Assembly (NCBI RefSeq): GCF_900109745.1
Contig: NZ_FOAV01000005.1
Span: 62,001-126,000, forward strand
Origin: Roseateles sp. YR242
GTDB taxonomy: Bacteria; Pseudomonadota; Gammaproteobacteria; Burkholderiales; Burkholderiaceae_C
Direction of reading: 5' to 3'
Length of the DNA: 64,000 nt
The translations under genes and the position numbers were made by a program. Positions 9,797-19,257 of the stretch are shown here, piece after piece (the first letter of the stretch is position 1; every line of letters starts with the position of its first letter). Under the pieces are notes generated by a model. It saw nothing but the letters and a program-made list of their open reading frames with translations, ran no database searches and was not told the DNA's origin.

Positions 9797-12064
9797 TTAG
9801 AACTTCACCTGCACACCCGTGAAGATGCTGCGGCCCGGCAACGGGGTCAGGTCTCGGATGGTGGCCACGCTGCTGGCGCTGTAGGCCAGCTTGTTGGCCA
9901 GGTTGTCCAGCTTCACGTACCAGAGCGCGTCGTAGCTGCCCAGCTCGAAATGGCGCGCCACGTTCAGGCGCAGCGTGCCGTAACCGGCGGTTGGCGTGTC
10001 CAGCGTGGGTACCCGGGTCTGGCGGGCCGCCCCGCGCACTTCGGCTTCCACCAGCCAAGGGCCACGTTCGGCGGTCAGCGACAGGCTGCCATGCAGCGGG
10101 GCCAGGCGCGGCAACGGCTCGCCCGTCAGGCGGTTGGTACCGCGCACCAGATCGACGTTGGTACCCAGTGTCAGATCCCAGCCCGCCACGGCCGGCAGCG
10201 GCTGGCGGCCTTCCAGCTCGATGCCATGCATGCGGGCAGGCACCCCCTGATACACATATTCCGGCATGGACTCCAGCTCGCCGTCGTCATTGACCTCGCT
10301 CACTGTCTTGCCGTTGGCATCCATCGCCAGGAAGTTGGAGAAGCGGGTCTGATAGACCTGCACGCTCCACTTCGCGCCGTTTTGTTGCCAGTGCAGGCCC
10401 AGGTCGATGGACTTGGCCTTTTCCAGCCCCAGCGAGGCATCGCCGATTTCATAAGCACCCGAAGCCACGTGCACGCCGTTGGCAAACAGCTCATAGAAGG
10501 TCGGCGCACGCTCGGAGCTGCTGGCGCTGCTGGAGAGGCTGAAGCCGCTGCCCAGGTCCACGGCGCCGGAGAGCGAGAAGCTGTTGGGGCTGAAGCGTTT
10601 GGTGGTGGGAGCGCCGAACTTGTCTTCGTCTCCCCCGGTGGAGGCGACGGTCACGCTTTCGGCGCGGGCGCCGGCCTGCAGGCTCCAGGGGCCGGTCTTG
10701 AAGTTCTCGATCAGGAACAGCGCACCGGTCCGGGTGGTGGTGTTGGGCACCAGGGCCTCTTCCCCCAAGGCAGAAAAGTCGCTCTTCTCCCACTGCCAAC
10801 CCAGCACGCCTTGCACTGCACCCCACGGCGTCTGGATAGCCGCGTGCTGCGCTTCGATGCGGGCGTCCTTGCCGTCGGACTGGAAGGTGGTGCCGACCTC
10901 GCCCGTGCCCTCCACTTCCTGGTGCTTGTAGCGGCTGCTGGCCAGTTGCCACTGCACCTTGGCCAGGCCCGGGAACACATCGCGCCATTCACCGGCAGTG
11001 GCAATGCGCTGGCGCTGCATTTCGATGTGGGTGTCGGGTTCGACGGTCACGCCGTAATTGCTGTGATAGTCCTCCACGGACACACCGGCATAACCGTCCG
11101 AGAAGAAGAACGAACCACCCAGCGCGCCGCTGCGTGTGTGGTTCTCGGAGTTGCGGACGTGGGTGCTGGTGGTGCCTTCGCTGTCGGTGAACCGGGGCAC
11201 GCGCTGGTCGTCGGCATGGCGGTCGGCGGCATCCACGTGCCAGCCGAACTGTGAGGTACCGCCATCCAGCACCGCTGCGCCACCGTATTCATTGGCTGCA
11301 CCGCCCAGGCGCACCTCGGCAGCACCGTTGATGCCGGGCTGCGGCGCACGGGGAATGCGGTTGTCCATGGCGTTGACCACCCCGCCGATGGCATTGCCGC
11401 CGTACTGCAGCGCGGCGGCGCCCCGAAGCACCTCGATGCGTGTGAGCACCAGCGGGTCTACCGGCAGCGCATGGTCAAAGCTGAGGCTGGACGCATCCAC
11501 CGAGGAACCGGAGTTGCTCAGCATCTTCACGCGGTCACCGTCCAGGCCGCGCAGCGTGGGGCGGTTGCTGTTGGGACCGAAGTAGGTGGAGCCGACGCCG
11601 GACATGCCTTCCAGCGTGTCCCCCAGGCTGGCACCGCGCTTGAGCGTCAGGGCGTCACCGCTGAGGGTCTGCACCGGGGCGACCATGTCGCGCAGGCCCA
11701 GCGGGTTGCCGGTCACCACCACCTGCTGCAGGCTCTGCTTCTGGCGGGCCTTGCCGGGCGCTGGGGTGCCGCTGTCCGCCGTGGCGGAGGCGCCATCACT
11801 GGACGCGGCGTTGGACGTGGGGGCAGACGCTGCGTCTGACCCCGTGTCAGAAGGACTGGCGCTGGCCGAGCTGCTGGCGCTGGCGGCCCGGTCGGTGGAT
11901 GCAACTGCGGCCTGCTGGGCCACGGCGGCGCCACAACTCAACGCCAGCACCAGCCCCATGGCCTGGGCGATCGGGGACAGGGTCAGGCGCCCCGAGGCCG
12001 CGTCGGGATGGGCGGCGTGGGTGGGCAGCGCGGAAGACAGGACGACCGATGAATTCTTGGACAT
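9797..12064 (-). CDS. TonB-dependent outer-membrane receptor, ZnuD-like
   Basis: A 755-residue outer-membrane transporter. A long N-terminal segment precedes the signal-peptide hydrophobic core at about residues 30-50 (ending AAVAQ). A low-complexity Ala/Ser stretch follows, then a TonB-box-like QQVVVTGN. The plug domain carries LGDTLEGMSGVGSTYFGPNS, RPTLRGLDGDRVKMLSNSG and IEVLRGAAALQYGGNAIGG. The beta barrel ends in the usual aromatic residue (VQVKF). The plug most resembles ZnuD-type receptors, which take up zinc, haem or other metals. A DUF2946-like gene lies upstream on the same strand, a pairing often seen with metal receptors. Substrate not proven. Confidence 0.88.
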   Translation of the reverse strand: MSKNSSVVLSSALPTHAAHPDAASGRLTLSPIAQAMGLVLALSCGAAVAQQAAVASTDRAASASSSASASPSDTGSDAASAPTSNAASSDGASATADSGTPAPGKARQKQSLQQVVVTGNPLGLRDMVAPVQTLSGDALTLKRGASLGDTLEGMSGVGSTYFGPNSNRPTLRGLDGDRVKMLSNSGSSVDASSLSFDHALPVDPLVLTRIEVLRGAAALQYGGNAIGGVVNAMDNRIPRAPQPGINGAAEVRLGGAANEYGGAAVLDGGTSQFGWHVDAADRHADDQRVPRFTDSEGTTSTHVRNSENHTRSGALGGSFFFSDGYAGVSVEDYHSNYGVTVEPDTHIEMQRQRIATAGEWRDVFPGLAKVQWQLASSRYKHQEVEGTGEVGTTFQSDGKDARIEAQHAAIQTPWGAVQGVLGWQWEKSDFSALGEEALVPNTTTRTGALFLIENFKTGPWSLQAGARAESVTVASTGGDEDKFGAPTTKRFSPNSFSLSGAVDLGSGFSLSSSASSSERAPTFYELFANGVHVASGAYEIGDASLGLEKAKSIDLGLHWQQNGAKWSVQVYQTRFSNFLAMDANGKTVSEVNDDGELESMPEYVYQGVPARMHGIELEGRQPLPAVAGWDLTLGTNVDLVRGTNRLTGEPLPRLAPLHGSLSLTAERGPWLVEAEVRGAARQTRVPTLDTPTAGYGTLRLNVARHFELGSYDALWYVKLDNLANKLAYSASSVATIRDLTPLPGRSIFTGVQVKF

Positions 12065-12388
12065 GACTTTTCTTTCTGGTCGGCAGCACGCGGCCCCGGG
12101 CCGGTCTCATCCCTCGATGAAGACCCGGCCTGGGGTGATTCGTCCGGCATGACGGCCCTGCCCCTTGGCGCCCTGGCCACACACGGATGTCGTGGAGGCA
12201 CCAGGCGCAAGCGGCACAACAGGGTTCAGGCTGTGGACGTATCACTGGGCGCCGCGGCGCCAGGAACACGAACAGGTTGCGCGCACCCGCGCGGCGCGGT
12301 GCCGGCAGGTGTTTGTGCGCAGAACGGGAGGTGTGAAAGCAACAGACCCGCAGCGGTCCTCAGGAGCGACCGGTACAGCGGGCTGCGG
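12065..12388 (-). other. 324-bp gap between the DUF2946-like gene and the TonB-receptor gene
   Basis: No convincing coding frame lies here. The minus-strand stretch next to the receptor start reads ACCAGAAAGAAAAGTC, an A/G-rich tract that may act as the ribosome-binding region. I searched by eye for cobalamin-riboswitch boxes, which often precede such receptors, and did not find them. A promoter or a metal-responsive operator (Zur or Fur type) is plausible but cannot be pinned down. Confidence 0.5.
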
Positions 12389-12913
12389 TCATGCCAGGGG
12401 CGGTGCCCGGGCGGGAGCGCGCCAGACCTGCGCCACCACGGCGCTGTGAGGCTGCGGGGTGGCCACCGGATGGTCCGGCAGCGAGGCCGTCCAGGCGAGC
12501 GCCTGGGCGATAGGGCCCAGCGCAGTGCTGAGCTGATCCAGCAACTGGCAGTCGCTGCTGCCGGCGGCGTGGCCGAAATTCGGGCCGCTGGCTGTCTTGA
12601 TGTCGGCAGCGGGCGCGGTACTCAGGGCGGGCGCGGTACTCAGAACGGGCGCGCTGCTCAGGGCGGGCGCGCTACTCCGGGAGGCCGTGTCTGCCGTTTC
12701 ATGGGCGGCGCTGGCCTGGGTGGCGGCCAGCAATACACGGGGCGCCATGCTGCCGCCGTGCAAGGCCTTGTGCACCAGCCCCAGCGACTGGAACCCCAGC
12801 AGCGACACCACGCACACCAGCACCCACCACCGCAGGAACTGCGGCAGCGTTTGAGTGCCGTTCAAGGCACGCGCTGGGTGACGCCGACGAGCGGCTGCGG
12901 GCTGGGGATACAT
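12389..12913 (-). CDS. Small DUF2946-like hypothetical protein
   Basis: A 174-residue protein with a membrane helix at about residues 26-46 (WWVLVCVVSLLGFQSLGLVH), a His-Lys-His region (VHKALHGG), a low-complexity linker with repeated SAPAL/STAPAL units, and a C-terminal half containing the single cysteine motif AGSSDCQLLDQL and ending in RAPARAPPLA. This layout matches DUF2946-type proteins, usually encoded beside TonB-dependent receptors or copper genes. It is transcribed toward the ZnuD-like receptor. The linker is built from 24-bp near-repeats (about 12615-12680). Function unknown; a periplasmic metal-related role is inferred from context. Confidence 0.65.
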   Translation of the reverse strand: MYPQPAAARRRHPARALNGTQTLPQFLRWWVLVCVVSLLGFQSLGLVHKALHGGSMAPRVLLAATQASAAHETADTASRSSAPALSSAPVLSTAPALSTAPAADIKTASGPNFGHAAGSSDCQLLDQLSTALGPIAQALAWTASLPDHPVATPQPHSAVVAQVWRAPARAPPLA

Positions 12914-13065
12914 GGGGCGCTGGATGAAAGAACTCAGGATTGTGCCTGCGCTTCACCGCGTTGCCTGAAGTCACTGTCTTCGGGGTGTGGCGCCCCCGCC
13001 CGAAAATCCCCCAGGAGGGGCGGACACCGCACTTGACGACCGAAAAACAGGGGACGGGCGCCGAC

Positions 13066-13659
13066 TCAAGCCGAATCGGCGCGAACCAGTTCCTTGAACT
13101 TCTTCATGAACTTGTCCACCTTCGGTGCCACCACAAAGGCGCAGTAGCCTTGCTCCGGATGGTGTTCGAAGTAGCGCTGGTGGTAGGCCTCCGCCGGCCA
13201 ATAGTTCTGCTCCGGCTGCACTTCGGTCACCACCTTGCCGTTGTGGGCCCGGTTGGCTTCATCCACTACCTGGCGGATCTCCCCGAGTTGTTCCGGGCGC
13301 TGGTAATAGATACCGGAGCGGTACTGCGTGCCCACATCCGCCCCCTGGCGATTCAGGGTGGTGGGGTCATGGATGGCAAAGAACACCTGCAGCAGGTCGG
13401 TCAGGCTGACCGCGTTCGGGTCGAAGCGCACCCGCACCACCTCGTTATGCCCGGTGTTGCCAGAGCAGACCTGCTCGTAGTTGGGGTTCTGCAGCGTGCC
13501 ATTGGTGTAGCCGGATTCCACCGAGCGCACGCCCTTGACCTTCAGGAAGACGGCTTCGGTACACCAGAAGCAGCCACCCCCGAGGGTGATGAGATCCTCG
13601 GTCAGCGCGGTGGCGGGGCCGGCGGCGTTGGGGTTCGTGTTCGGGGTTGCGGTGCTCAT
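13066..13659 (-). CDS. msrA: Peptide-methionine (S)-S-oxide reductase
   Basis: Repairs methionine-S-sulfoxide in oxidised proteins. The 197 residues carry the catalytic GGGCFWCTEAVF (nucleophile C30), SGYTNGTLQNPNYEQVCSGN, FDPNAVSLTDLL and AIHDPTTLNRQGADVGTQYR. The start at 13659 is chosen because AAAGGA precedes it. The longer in-frame ATG at 13746 would add 29 residues with no family similarity. The C-terminus lacks a fused MsrB domain. Confidence 0.95.
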   Translation of the reverse strand: MSTATPNTNPNAAGPATALTEDLITLGGGCFWCTEAVFLKVKGVRSVESGYTNGTLQNPNYEQVCSGNTGHNEVVRVRFDPNAVSLTDLLQVFFAIHDPTTLNRQGADVGTQYRSGIYYQRPEQLGEIRQVVDEANRAHNGKVVTEVQPEQNYWPAEAYHQRYFEHHPEQGYCAFVVAPKVDKFMKKFKELVRADSA

Positions 13660-13804
13660 GGCAGCGTCCTTTCTTGCTGTGATTCGGTGGTCTTGGCGGG
13701 TCAGGAAGTTCCCAACGCCATATGGGGCTAAAACCCCCGAGGCCAAGAGCAGCGGGCGGGGGCGGGGGGATGGCGGCTGGTGGCGGCGGCTGGGGCCACC
13801 AGCG

Positions 13805-16800
13805 TCACTGCGCGGTCAGCGACAGATCCACCCTCGGTTGCCAGCCTTGGCCATCCTTGGACTCATGCAGCATGGGTGAGGCCAGGAACAGCCGTGCGTT
13901 GGGCACGCCCTTGGTGATCAGCGCATCGCGCACGGCTACCGAGCGCTGCAGTGCCAGCTCCCGCATCTGCTCGTCGGTGACGGTGTAGCTGTCCATCAGC
14001 AGTTCTCGCATCTCGGCCGGCGGCAGGTCCTTGGCCAGGCCGAGCAGGTTGCGCGGCTTGTTGGGCAGCTTGGCGTTGTCGTAGACCGTCTTGAGCAGGC
14101 GCTGGCGCTGGGTATCGTCCAGCGTGATGGGTGTGGCGGCGACGGGCGTGGCGGAGCCGGCAGCGCTGGTCGCACTGGTCGCAGGCGGTGCGCTCGCAGG
14201 CGCCTGCGCTGACGTTCCCGCTGCTGCGGCCGCACTTTCCGGCGTCTGCTGCCGCCGCAACTCCCGGCGGCGCTCGGTCAGCAGAGCCTCTTCCAGCCGC
14301 GCCGCCTGGGCCGCACGGCGCTCGGCCGCCGGGTCCACCCAGCCGGTGATGCTGAGCTGCAAGGAGGGCTTTTCAGTGAGCACCTTGGCCACGCTGTCCA
14401 GGCCACGTTCAGTGGCGGGCGGCAGCACCGCGGTGCCGGGCGTGAAGTCCAAGTGGCTCATGTCACCGCCACCACCACCCGACAGCAAGGAAAACGGCGC
14501 CGTCAGGGCCTTGGTCAGCAGGTTGACGATCAGCTTCACCACCACGCCACCGATGCTGAAAGCCGGATCGTTGATGGAACCGCTGACGGGCAGGTTGACG
14601 TCGATCACGCCGTTGCTGTCCTTCAGCAGGGCCACTGCCAGCCGAACCGGCAACCTGGTCGCATCCGGGCTGTCGATGCGCTCACCAAAGCTGAGTTGGT
14701 TCAGCACGATCTTGTTGTCCGCCACCAATCGGCCGGCCGGGTCGATCTGGTAGTGAACGCGCGACGAGAGCTTGCCGCGCTCGATGGCATAACCGGCGTA
14801 CTTGCCCGCATAGGGCGACAGCGGCGCCAGTTCGATGTCGGTGGCACTGGCGGTGATGTCCAGGGCCAGGGGCGCGCCGCTGGGATTGAGCTGGCCGCTG
14901 ATGTCCAGCAGCCCCGTGCCCGCCACGCGGCCTCGCAGTTGCAAGGGCGCCATGGCTTCCGAGCCGGCCGAGAAGCCGCCCAGGGTGCCGGTGAGTTCAC
15001 TCAGCCGGGCACTGTAGTTGGGTTTGACGAAACGATCATTGAAATCCACCTGGCCGGCGTTGACCCGGGTCTCCTGGATGCTCAGGCGCAACGGTGGTCC
15101 AGAGGCTGCCGGGGCTGCAGCGGATGCAGCTGCTGGGGAGGCGGCGGCGGAAACTGCCTGGGAGGCGGTAGAGGCAACTGTTGTCCGGGCGGCGTCGGTC
15201 GTCGCCACGGGGGTCGATGCAGAGGTGGCCGCCGCCACGGTAGCAGCGACCGGTGCGGAAGCCGCCGCAGTGCCCGCCACAGCGGCCACCGCCTGGCCTT
15301 GCTCGGTCTGGCGCAAGTCCCTCAAATTCAAGCGACCCTGCTCATTGATGATGAGACGGGCATAGAACTCGTCCAGGCTGGCCTGGCGGATGTTGATGTC
15401 CGGCACCCCAGCCGGCGCCAACTGGAGCTTGAAGCCCGACAGGCGCAAGGCCTGCCAGCTCAACAGGTCTTCGGCGGAACGTCGGCGCCCCTCTTGCAGC
15501 CGGGCCTGGCGCAGCCGCAGGTCGGCCAGCAGCAGATCACCCACCGCCTGCACCCGTGGGCCGGCTGGCAACAGGGCCAGGCTCACATCGCCCTTGAAGT
15601 TCCCTTCGGCGCGCTGGAGGTGGATGCCGATCGATGGATCCAGATAAGGGTCGGCCCAGTGCAGCGGCAGATGCTCGGCCAGCAGCTTGCCATTGATGCG
15701 CACGGGCGCCAGGGCCACCTGGCCGTCCCACTGCAGGCGCGGGGTCTCCCGCGCGCTACGGCGGGCGGCATCCGGCCGACGCGCGACCATGCTGATGCGC
15801 ACCGGCAAGGCCTGCCGGAGCTGATGGCCGTCCCAGTCCACGCCCGCCACACGCACCGCCAGTTCCTGCACGCCGATCGGGCGAACAGGTTCGTCATCCA
15901 GCACATGGGTCAACTGGTCCAGCAACTGGACCTGGCCGCCTTCGATCAGGAGTTCAGCCACCCGGGCGCGCCAGGCCGGCGCGGCCACCGGGGCCGAGGC
16001 CGCCGGACCAGCCGGGGTCATTGGCGAAACCGGGGTCGCCGGGACAGCGCGAGCATGCGAGGAGGCTGCCTCCTGGCCGGAGGCCGCAGACCTTGTCCAG
16101 CCAGCCCAGTTCCAACGCCCTTGCGCATCCCGCGCCAATCGGGCCTGGGGCTCCTTCAGGGTCAGCCGGCCGAGCGAGACCTCTTGGGTCGCCAGGGCAA
16201 GATCGGCTTTGTCCAGCGTCAGTTCGGCCAGCGAGGCGACCGTCTTGCGGTCCTCCAGCAGCGTCAGGTCCGCCAGACGCAGGTCATGCAGCCCGAGCTT
16301 CAGGTCTTCGCCCTTCGGCCCGGCCGTCACCTGCCCTTGCACCGCCAGTTGCCCGGCCACCTCCAGTGGCGTGACGGGATGGAGATAAGGCGCCAGCCAG
16401 GCCAGCGAGAGTTGTTGGAGGCCCCAATCCAGCGTGACGCCATTCGGGCCTACTGTGCCCTTGGCGCGGAGCGTCGCAGTACCGAGGTTGGCGACGGGGG
16501 CGATGCCCGCGGTCGTGCCCTGGGTGGTGCCGGACGTGGTGCCGGGGGTGGTGCCGGACGTGGTGCTCGCGTTTGCACGGGCAGTCGCACCAGGGGTGGC
16601 CTCGGACGTCGCCGACTTTGCGGTTGGCGGCATGGCGGCTGCCGATACAGAGGTCGCCGTTTTGCCGGACCGTTTCGCCGGCACCTGCGCCTTCGCCACC
16701 GATGCCGAAGGTGTACCGCCCGAGGACCGGACTGACGGGCCAGCCGTCAGCGATGCGGACAGTTCCACTGACGCCGCAGGCCCGGCCAGCGGCCACGCCA

Positions 16801-18115
16801 GCCCACTGCTCATCAGCGTCAATCCCTCCACCCGCCATTGCGCGGCGGGCGTGAGCGCAGCGTCCTGCCACGAGACACGGCCATCCACCAGCGCCAACTG
16901 CCGCAGGCCAAAGCGCCAGCCAGCGCCGCCGGGCGCCTGTGCGCCCTCCCCGGCCGGCGCGGAGCCGGAGGTATGGGCCGCAAGCGGTTCCGCAACTTGG
17001 GGTGGCTGGCTCGCCGAGGCGGCCGCCGCTGCCGGCCGGGCCGCAGGTGTTGCGGCCGCGCTGTCCTGCGCGACAGGAAGCCACACTTTTCCTTGAGCGT
17101 CTCGCGTCAGCCGCAGCTCCGGCGCCTGCACCGACAGGCGGTCCAGCAGGACCTGGCGCTTCAAGGGTTGCAGGTCCGCCAGTGCCACGGTTACCCGCTT
17201 CCAGCGGAGCCAATCTTCCCAGGCCTCGGCCGCACCAGCACCTGCGCCCCCATCCACACGCCGCTGCAACGCCAGTTCACGCACTTGCGCATCACCGCTG
17301 ATCTTCAGCGCGGGCGGCTGCGACAGCGGCTGGCGGAAATCCACCGTCAGGTGGGCATCCACCAGCCCGGTCGCCAGCCGCATCGGCAAGGCCTTGGGCC
17401 AATACGCGCGGTAGGCGGACAGGTCCAGCCCATCCAGCTTGAACTGCAGGCTGGCCGCACGGGTCTGCGCAAACGGCTGGGCCTGCGCCTCCGTCTGGAA
17501 AGGCACGCCGTTGAGCTGCCCGGCCAGGTGGGGCTGCACCGTCACTTCCACATCGGCATCCAGGGTGGAGAGGAAGGGCACGCCCAGTTGCAGCCCGCTG
17601 AGCCGGTGCACCATGCCTGCATGGCGGTCATCCAGCTGGATGTCGCCCTGGGTCAGCTCAATGTTGTAGAGGGCGAGGTCCGGCTCCTTGGCGGGCGTCT
17701 CGGCAGCGGGTTGGGGCTGGCTGTTCAGCCGCGCCAGGATGTCATCCACGTCCGTGCGGCCATCCCCCAGCAGGGCCAGCCGCACCGTCGGCGCCTCGAT
17801 GCGCAGCGACGAGAGGATGGGCGCCAGGTGCAGCACCGATCGCGGCGACAGGGCCACCTCCAGCTGCTTCACCGCCAGCAGATCCGGTGCCTGTGCGTTG
17901 GGGCCGGCAATGCGCAGCCCCTCCAGGTTCAGCGCCAGCCGCCACGGGCTGAAATGAGCGGCTGTGAGCGAGACCGGCCGTCCCAGCTGCTCGCTGGCCA
18001 TGCGCACCCCTTGGCGTTCAATCCACAGGGGCAAGGCCACCCAGGTGATCAGCAAGATCACCAGCAGGGTCAGCACCAGCCCCAGTACAGCCCTTAAAAG
18101 GCGCCGGGGCCACAT
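13805..18115 (-). CDS. Giant DUF748/AsmA-like envelope protein
   Basis: A 1436-residue protein with one N-terminal membrane anchor (about residues 7-28, VLGLVLTLLVILLITWVALP) and a long extracytoplasmic body of AsmA/TamB-like repeats such as LSPYAGKYAGYAIERGKLSS and INLPV-type DVNLPVSGSINDPAFSIGG, which identify DUF748. Members are thought to be bridge-like proteins that move phospholipids between membranes. Several Ala/Thr/Pro-rich low-complexity linkers interrupt the repeats. The C-terminus has an OmpA-like segment (LDFTPGTAVLPPATERGLDS). The ATG at 18115 is preferred; an in-frame TTG at 18148 is an alternative. Divergent from the YdcF-type gene, with the two sharing a short promoter region. 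Confidence 0.85.
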   Translation of the reverse strand: MWPRRLLRAVLGLVLTLLVILLITWVALPLWIERQGVRMASEQLGRPVSLTAAHFSPWRLALNLEGLRIAGPNAQAPDLLAVKQLEVALSPRSVLHLAPILSSLRIEAPTVRLALLGDGRTDVDDILARLNSQPQPAAETPAKEPDLALYNIELTQGDIQLDDRHAGMVHRLSGLQLGVPFLSTLDADVEVTVQPHLAGQLNGVPFQTEAQAQPFAQTRAASLQFKLDGLDLSAYRAYWPKALPMRLATGLVDAHLTVDFRQPLSQPPALKISGDAQVRELALQRRVDGGAGAGAAEAWEDWLRWKRVTVALADLQPLKRQVLLDRLSVQAPELRLTRDAQGKVWLPVAQDSAAATPAARPAAAAASASQPPQVAEPLAAHTSGSAPAGEGAQAPGGAGWRFGLRQLALVDGRVSWQDAALTPAAQWRVEGLTLMSSGLAWPLAGPAASVELSASLTAGPSVRSSGGTPSASVAKAQVPAKRSGKTATSVSAAAMPPTAKSATSEATPGATARANASTTSGTTPGTTSGTTQGTTAGIAPVANLGTATLRAKGTVGPNGVTLDWGLQQLSLAWLAPYLHPVTPLEVAGQLAVQGQVTAGPKGEDLKLGLHDLRLADLTLLEDRKTVASLAELTLDKADLALATQEVSLGRLTLKEPQARLARDAQGRWNWAGWTRSAASGQEAASSHARAVPATPVSPMTPAGPAASAPVAAPAWRARVAELLIEGGQVQLLDQLTHVLDDEPVRPIGVQELAVRVAGVDWDGHQLRQALPVRISMVARRPDAARRSARETPRLQWDGQVALAPVRINGKLLAEHLPLHWADPYLDPSIGIHLQRAEGNFKGDVSLALLPAGPRVQAVGDLLLADLRLRQARLQEGRRRSAEDLLSWQALRLSGFKLQLAPAGVPDINIRQASLDEFYARLIINEQGRLNLRDLRQTEQGQAVAAVAGTAAASAPVAATVAAATSASTPVATTDAARTTVASTASQAVSAAASPAAASAAAPAASGPPLRLSIQETRVNAGQVDFNDRFVKPNYSARLSELTGTLGGFSAGSEAMAPLQLRGRVAGTGLLDISGQLNPSGAPLALDITASATDIELAPLSPYAGKYAGYAIERGKLSSRVHYQIDPAGRLVADNKIVLNQLSFGERIDSPDATRLPVRLAVALLKDSNGVIDVNLPVSGSINDPAFSIGGVVVKLIVNLLTKALTAPFSLLSGGGGGDMSHLDFTPGTAVLPPATERGLDSVAKVLTEKPSLQLSITGWVDPAAERRAAQAARLEEALLTERRRELRRQQTPESAAAAAGTSAQAPASAPPATSATSAAGSATPVAATPITLDDTQRQRLLKTVYDNAKLPNKPRNLLGLAKDLPPAEMRELLMDSYTVTDEQMRELALQRSVAVRDALITKGVPNARLFLASPMLHESKDGQGWQPRVDLSLTAQ

Positions 18116-18199
18116 CGGTAAAGCAGCGAACAACACAAGTACAGCCAATGAAATCGTTCAAGGGCCCGATTATGCTGGCGGGCTCAACACCTGACACTG

Positions 18200-18967
18200 A
18201 TGAACGAACTCATCCACAGCATCGCCGCCTGGCTGCTCCCCCCGATGGGGGCCGTCCCCCTGCTCCTGCTGGCCTGGTGGTGGCGCTCCCGCCATGCGCG
18301 TGTGGCCACTGCGCTCTTCCTGCTGGGCCTGGTCAGCATGTGGGTGGGCAGCAGCGACATGGGCGCCCAATGGCTGCAGGACCGCCTGCTGGGACGTTAC
18401 GCGCCGTTGGCCCTGCAGACCCTGAACGAGGGGCCCCCCGAGCAGACCGCGATCGTTGTGCTGGGCGGCGGCGCCCGGCTGCTGATGCCGGAATACCAAT
18501 CGCCGCAACTCAAGACGAACTCCATCGAACGCTTGCGCTACGGCATCTGGCTGGCGCGGCGCTGCAACTGCCCGCTGCTGTTCACCGGCGGAACCGGCCG
18601 CGCCGCCAAATCCGGCCAACCCAGCGAAGCCGCGCTGGCCGACCGCCTGGCGCGTGACCAGTTCGGCTTCGAACCCCGCTGGCTGGAAGACCAGGCGTTT
18701 GACACCCGCGAAAATGCCCAATACAGCGCCGCCATGCTGCGGGACACCGGCGTGCGCCGTGTCATCCTCGTCACCCATGACGTGCACATGCGACGCGCCA
18801 TGCGGGCCTTCCGCAGCGCCCTGCCGCCGAACATCGAATTGATCCCGGCGCCGGTGGGCGTGAGCGGTGATGGCATGGACTGGCGGGACGCCCTGCCCTC
18901 CGGCGAAGGCATCGCCCGCGCCCGGTATCTGGGTTATGAATGGCTGGGCTGGATGGCCGGCCATTGA
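18200..18967 (+). CDS. YdcF-family (DUF218) membrane protein
   Basis: A 255-residue protein with two N-terminal membrane helices (about 5-22 and 33-50) and a DUF218 domain. Signatures are TAIVVLGGGARLLMPEYQ, LLFTGGTGRAAKSGQPSEAA and RVILVTHDVHMRRAMRAF. Relatives include YdcF, SanA and ElyC, which act in envelope or peptidoglycan-precursor homeostasis. The active site Asp-His pair lies in the THDVHM segment. Specific function unknown. Confidence 0.88.
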   Translation: MNELIHSIAAWLLPPMGAVPLLLLAWWWRSRHARVATALFLLGLVSMWVGSSDMGAQWLQDRLLGRYAPLALQTLNEGPPEQTAIVVLGGGARLLMPEYQSPQLKTNSIERLRYGIWLARRCNCPLLFTGGTGRAAKSGQPSEAALADRLARDQFGFEPRWLEDQAFDTRENAQYSAAMLRDTGVRRVILVTHDVHMRRAMRAFRSALPPNIELIPAPVGVSGDGMDWRDALPSGEGIARARYLGYEWLGWMAGH

Positions 18968-19060
18968 GCAGACCTCCAGTAAACATCCAGCAAGCATCCC
19001 GCACGCGATGAGCCCATGCCGGGTCCACGGCGGTCAAGAAACCGCGTTCAGGGAGCATCA

Positions 19061-19105
19061 ATAAGAAACCCCTCCCGAGCCGGGTGCGCCGGACATGGGA
19101 GGGGT
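19061..19105 (-). terminator. Probable terminator downstream of ubiD
   Basis: ACCCCTCCC (19068-19076) pairs perfectly with GGGAGGGGT (19097-19105) over a 20-base loop. On the minus strand the stem is followed by TTCTTATT, suiting termination of ubiD transcription about 150 bases after its stop. The remainder of the 290-base gap 18968-19257 shows no gene, only other short GC-rich inverted repeats. Confidence 0.6.
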
Positions 19106-19257
19106 GGGCGGACCAGCCGCCTTTGGGGCTCCGCAGCGATTTGCTGTGGGGCTCCTGGCGCGCAGTGACTGCGCCAGTGGAAATGCCTCGAAAGGCACCT
19201 CAACATTAGCCGGGCGGCTGATGCCTTTCAAGGCGCCAGCCCGGCCAGCCCCGCAAA

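Noticed and set aside
9950-11254. A 434-codon frame opposite the TonB receptor
   Set aside because: Composition is typical of antisense shadow frames and no motif is present.
12065-12388. Cobalamin riboswitch upstream of the TonB receptor
   Set aside because: The required conserved boxes (GCCACTG and the AGCCAGGAGACC region) were not found on the minus strand.
14453-16735. A 760-codon open frame on the plus strand opposite the DUF748 gene
   Set aside because: It is a shadow frame caused by high GC and low stop frequency; it is rich in Gln/His/Arg/Gly with no domain, whereas the opposite strand encodes a recognisable protein.
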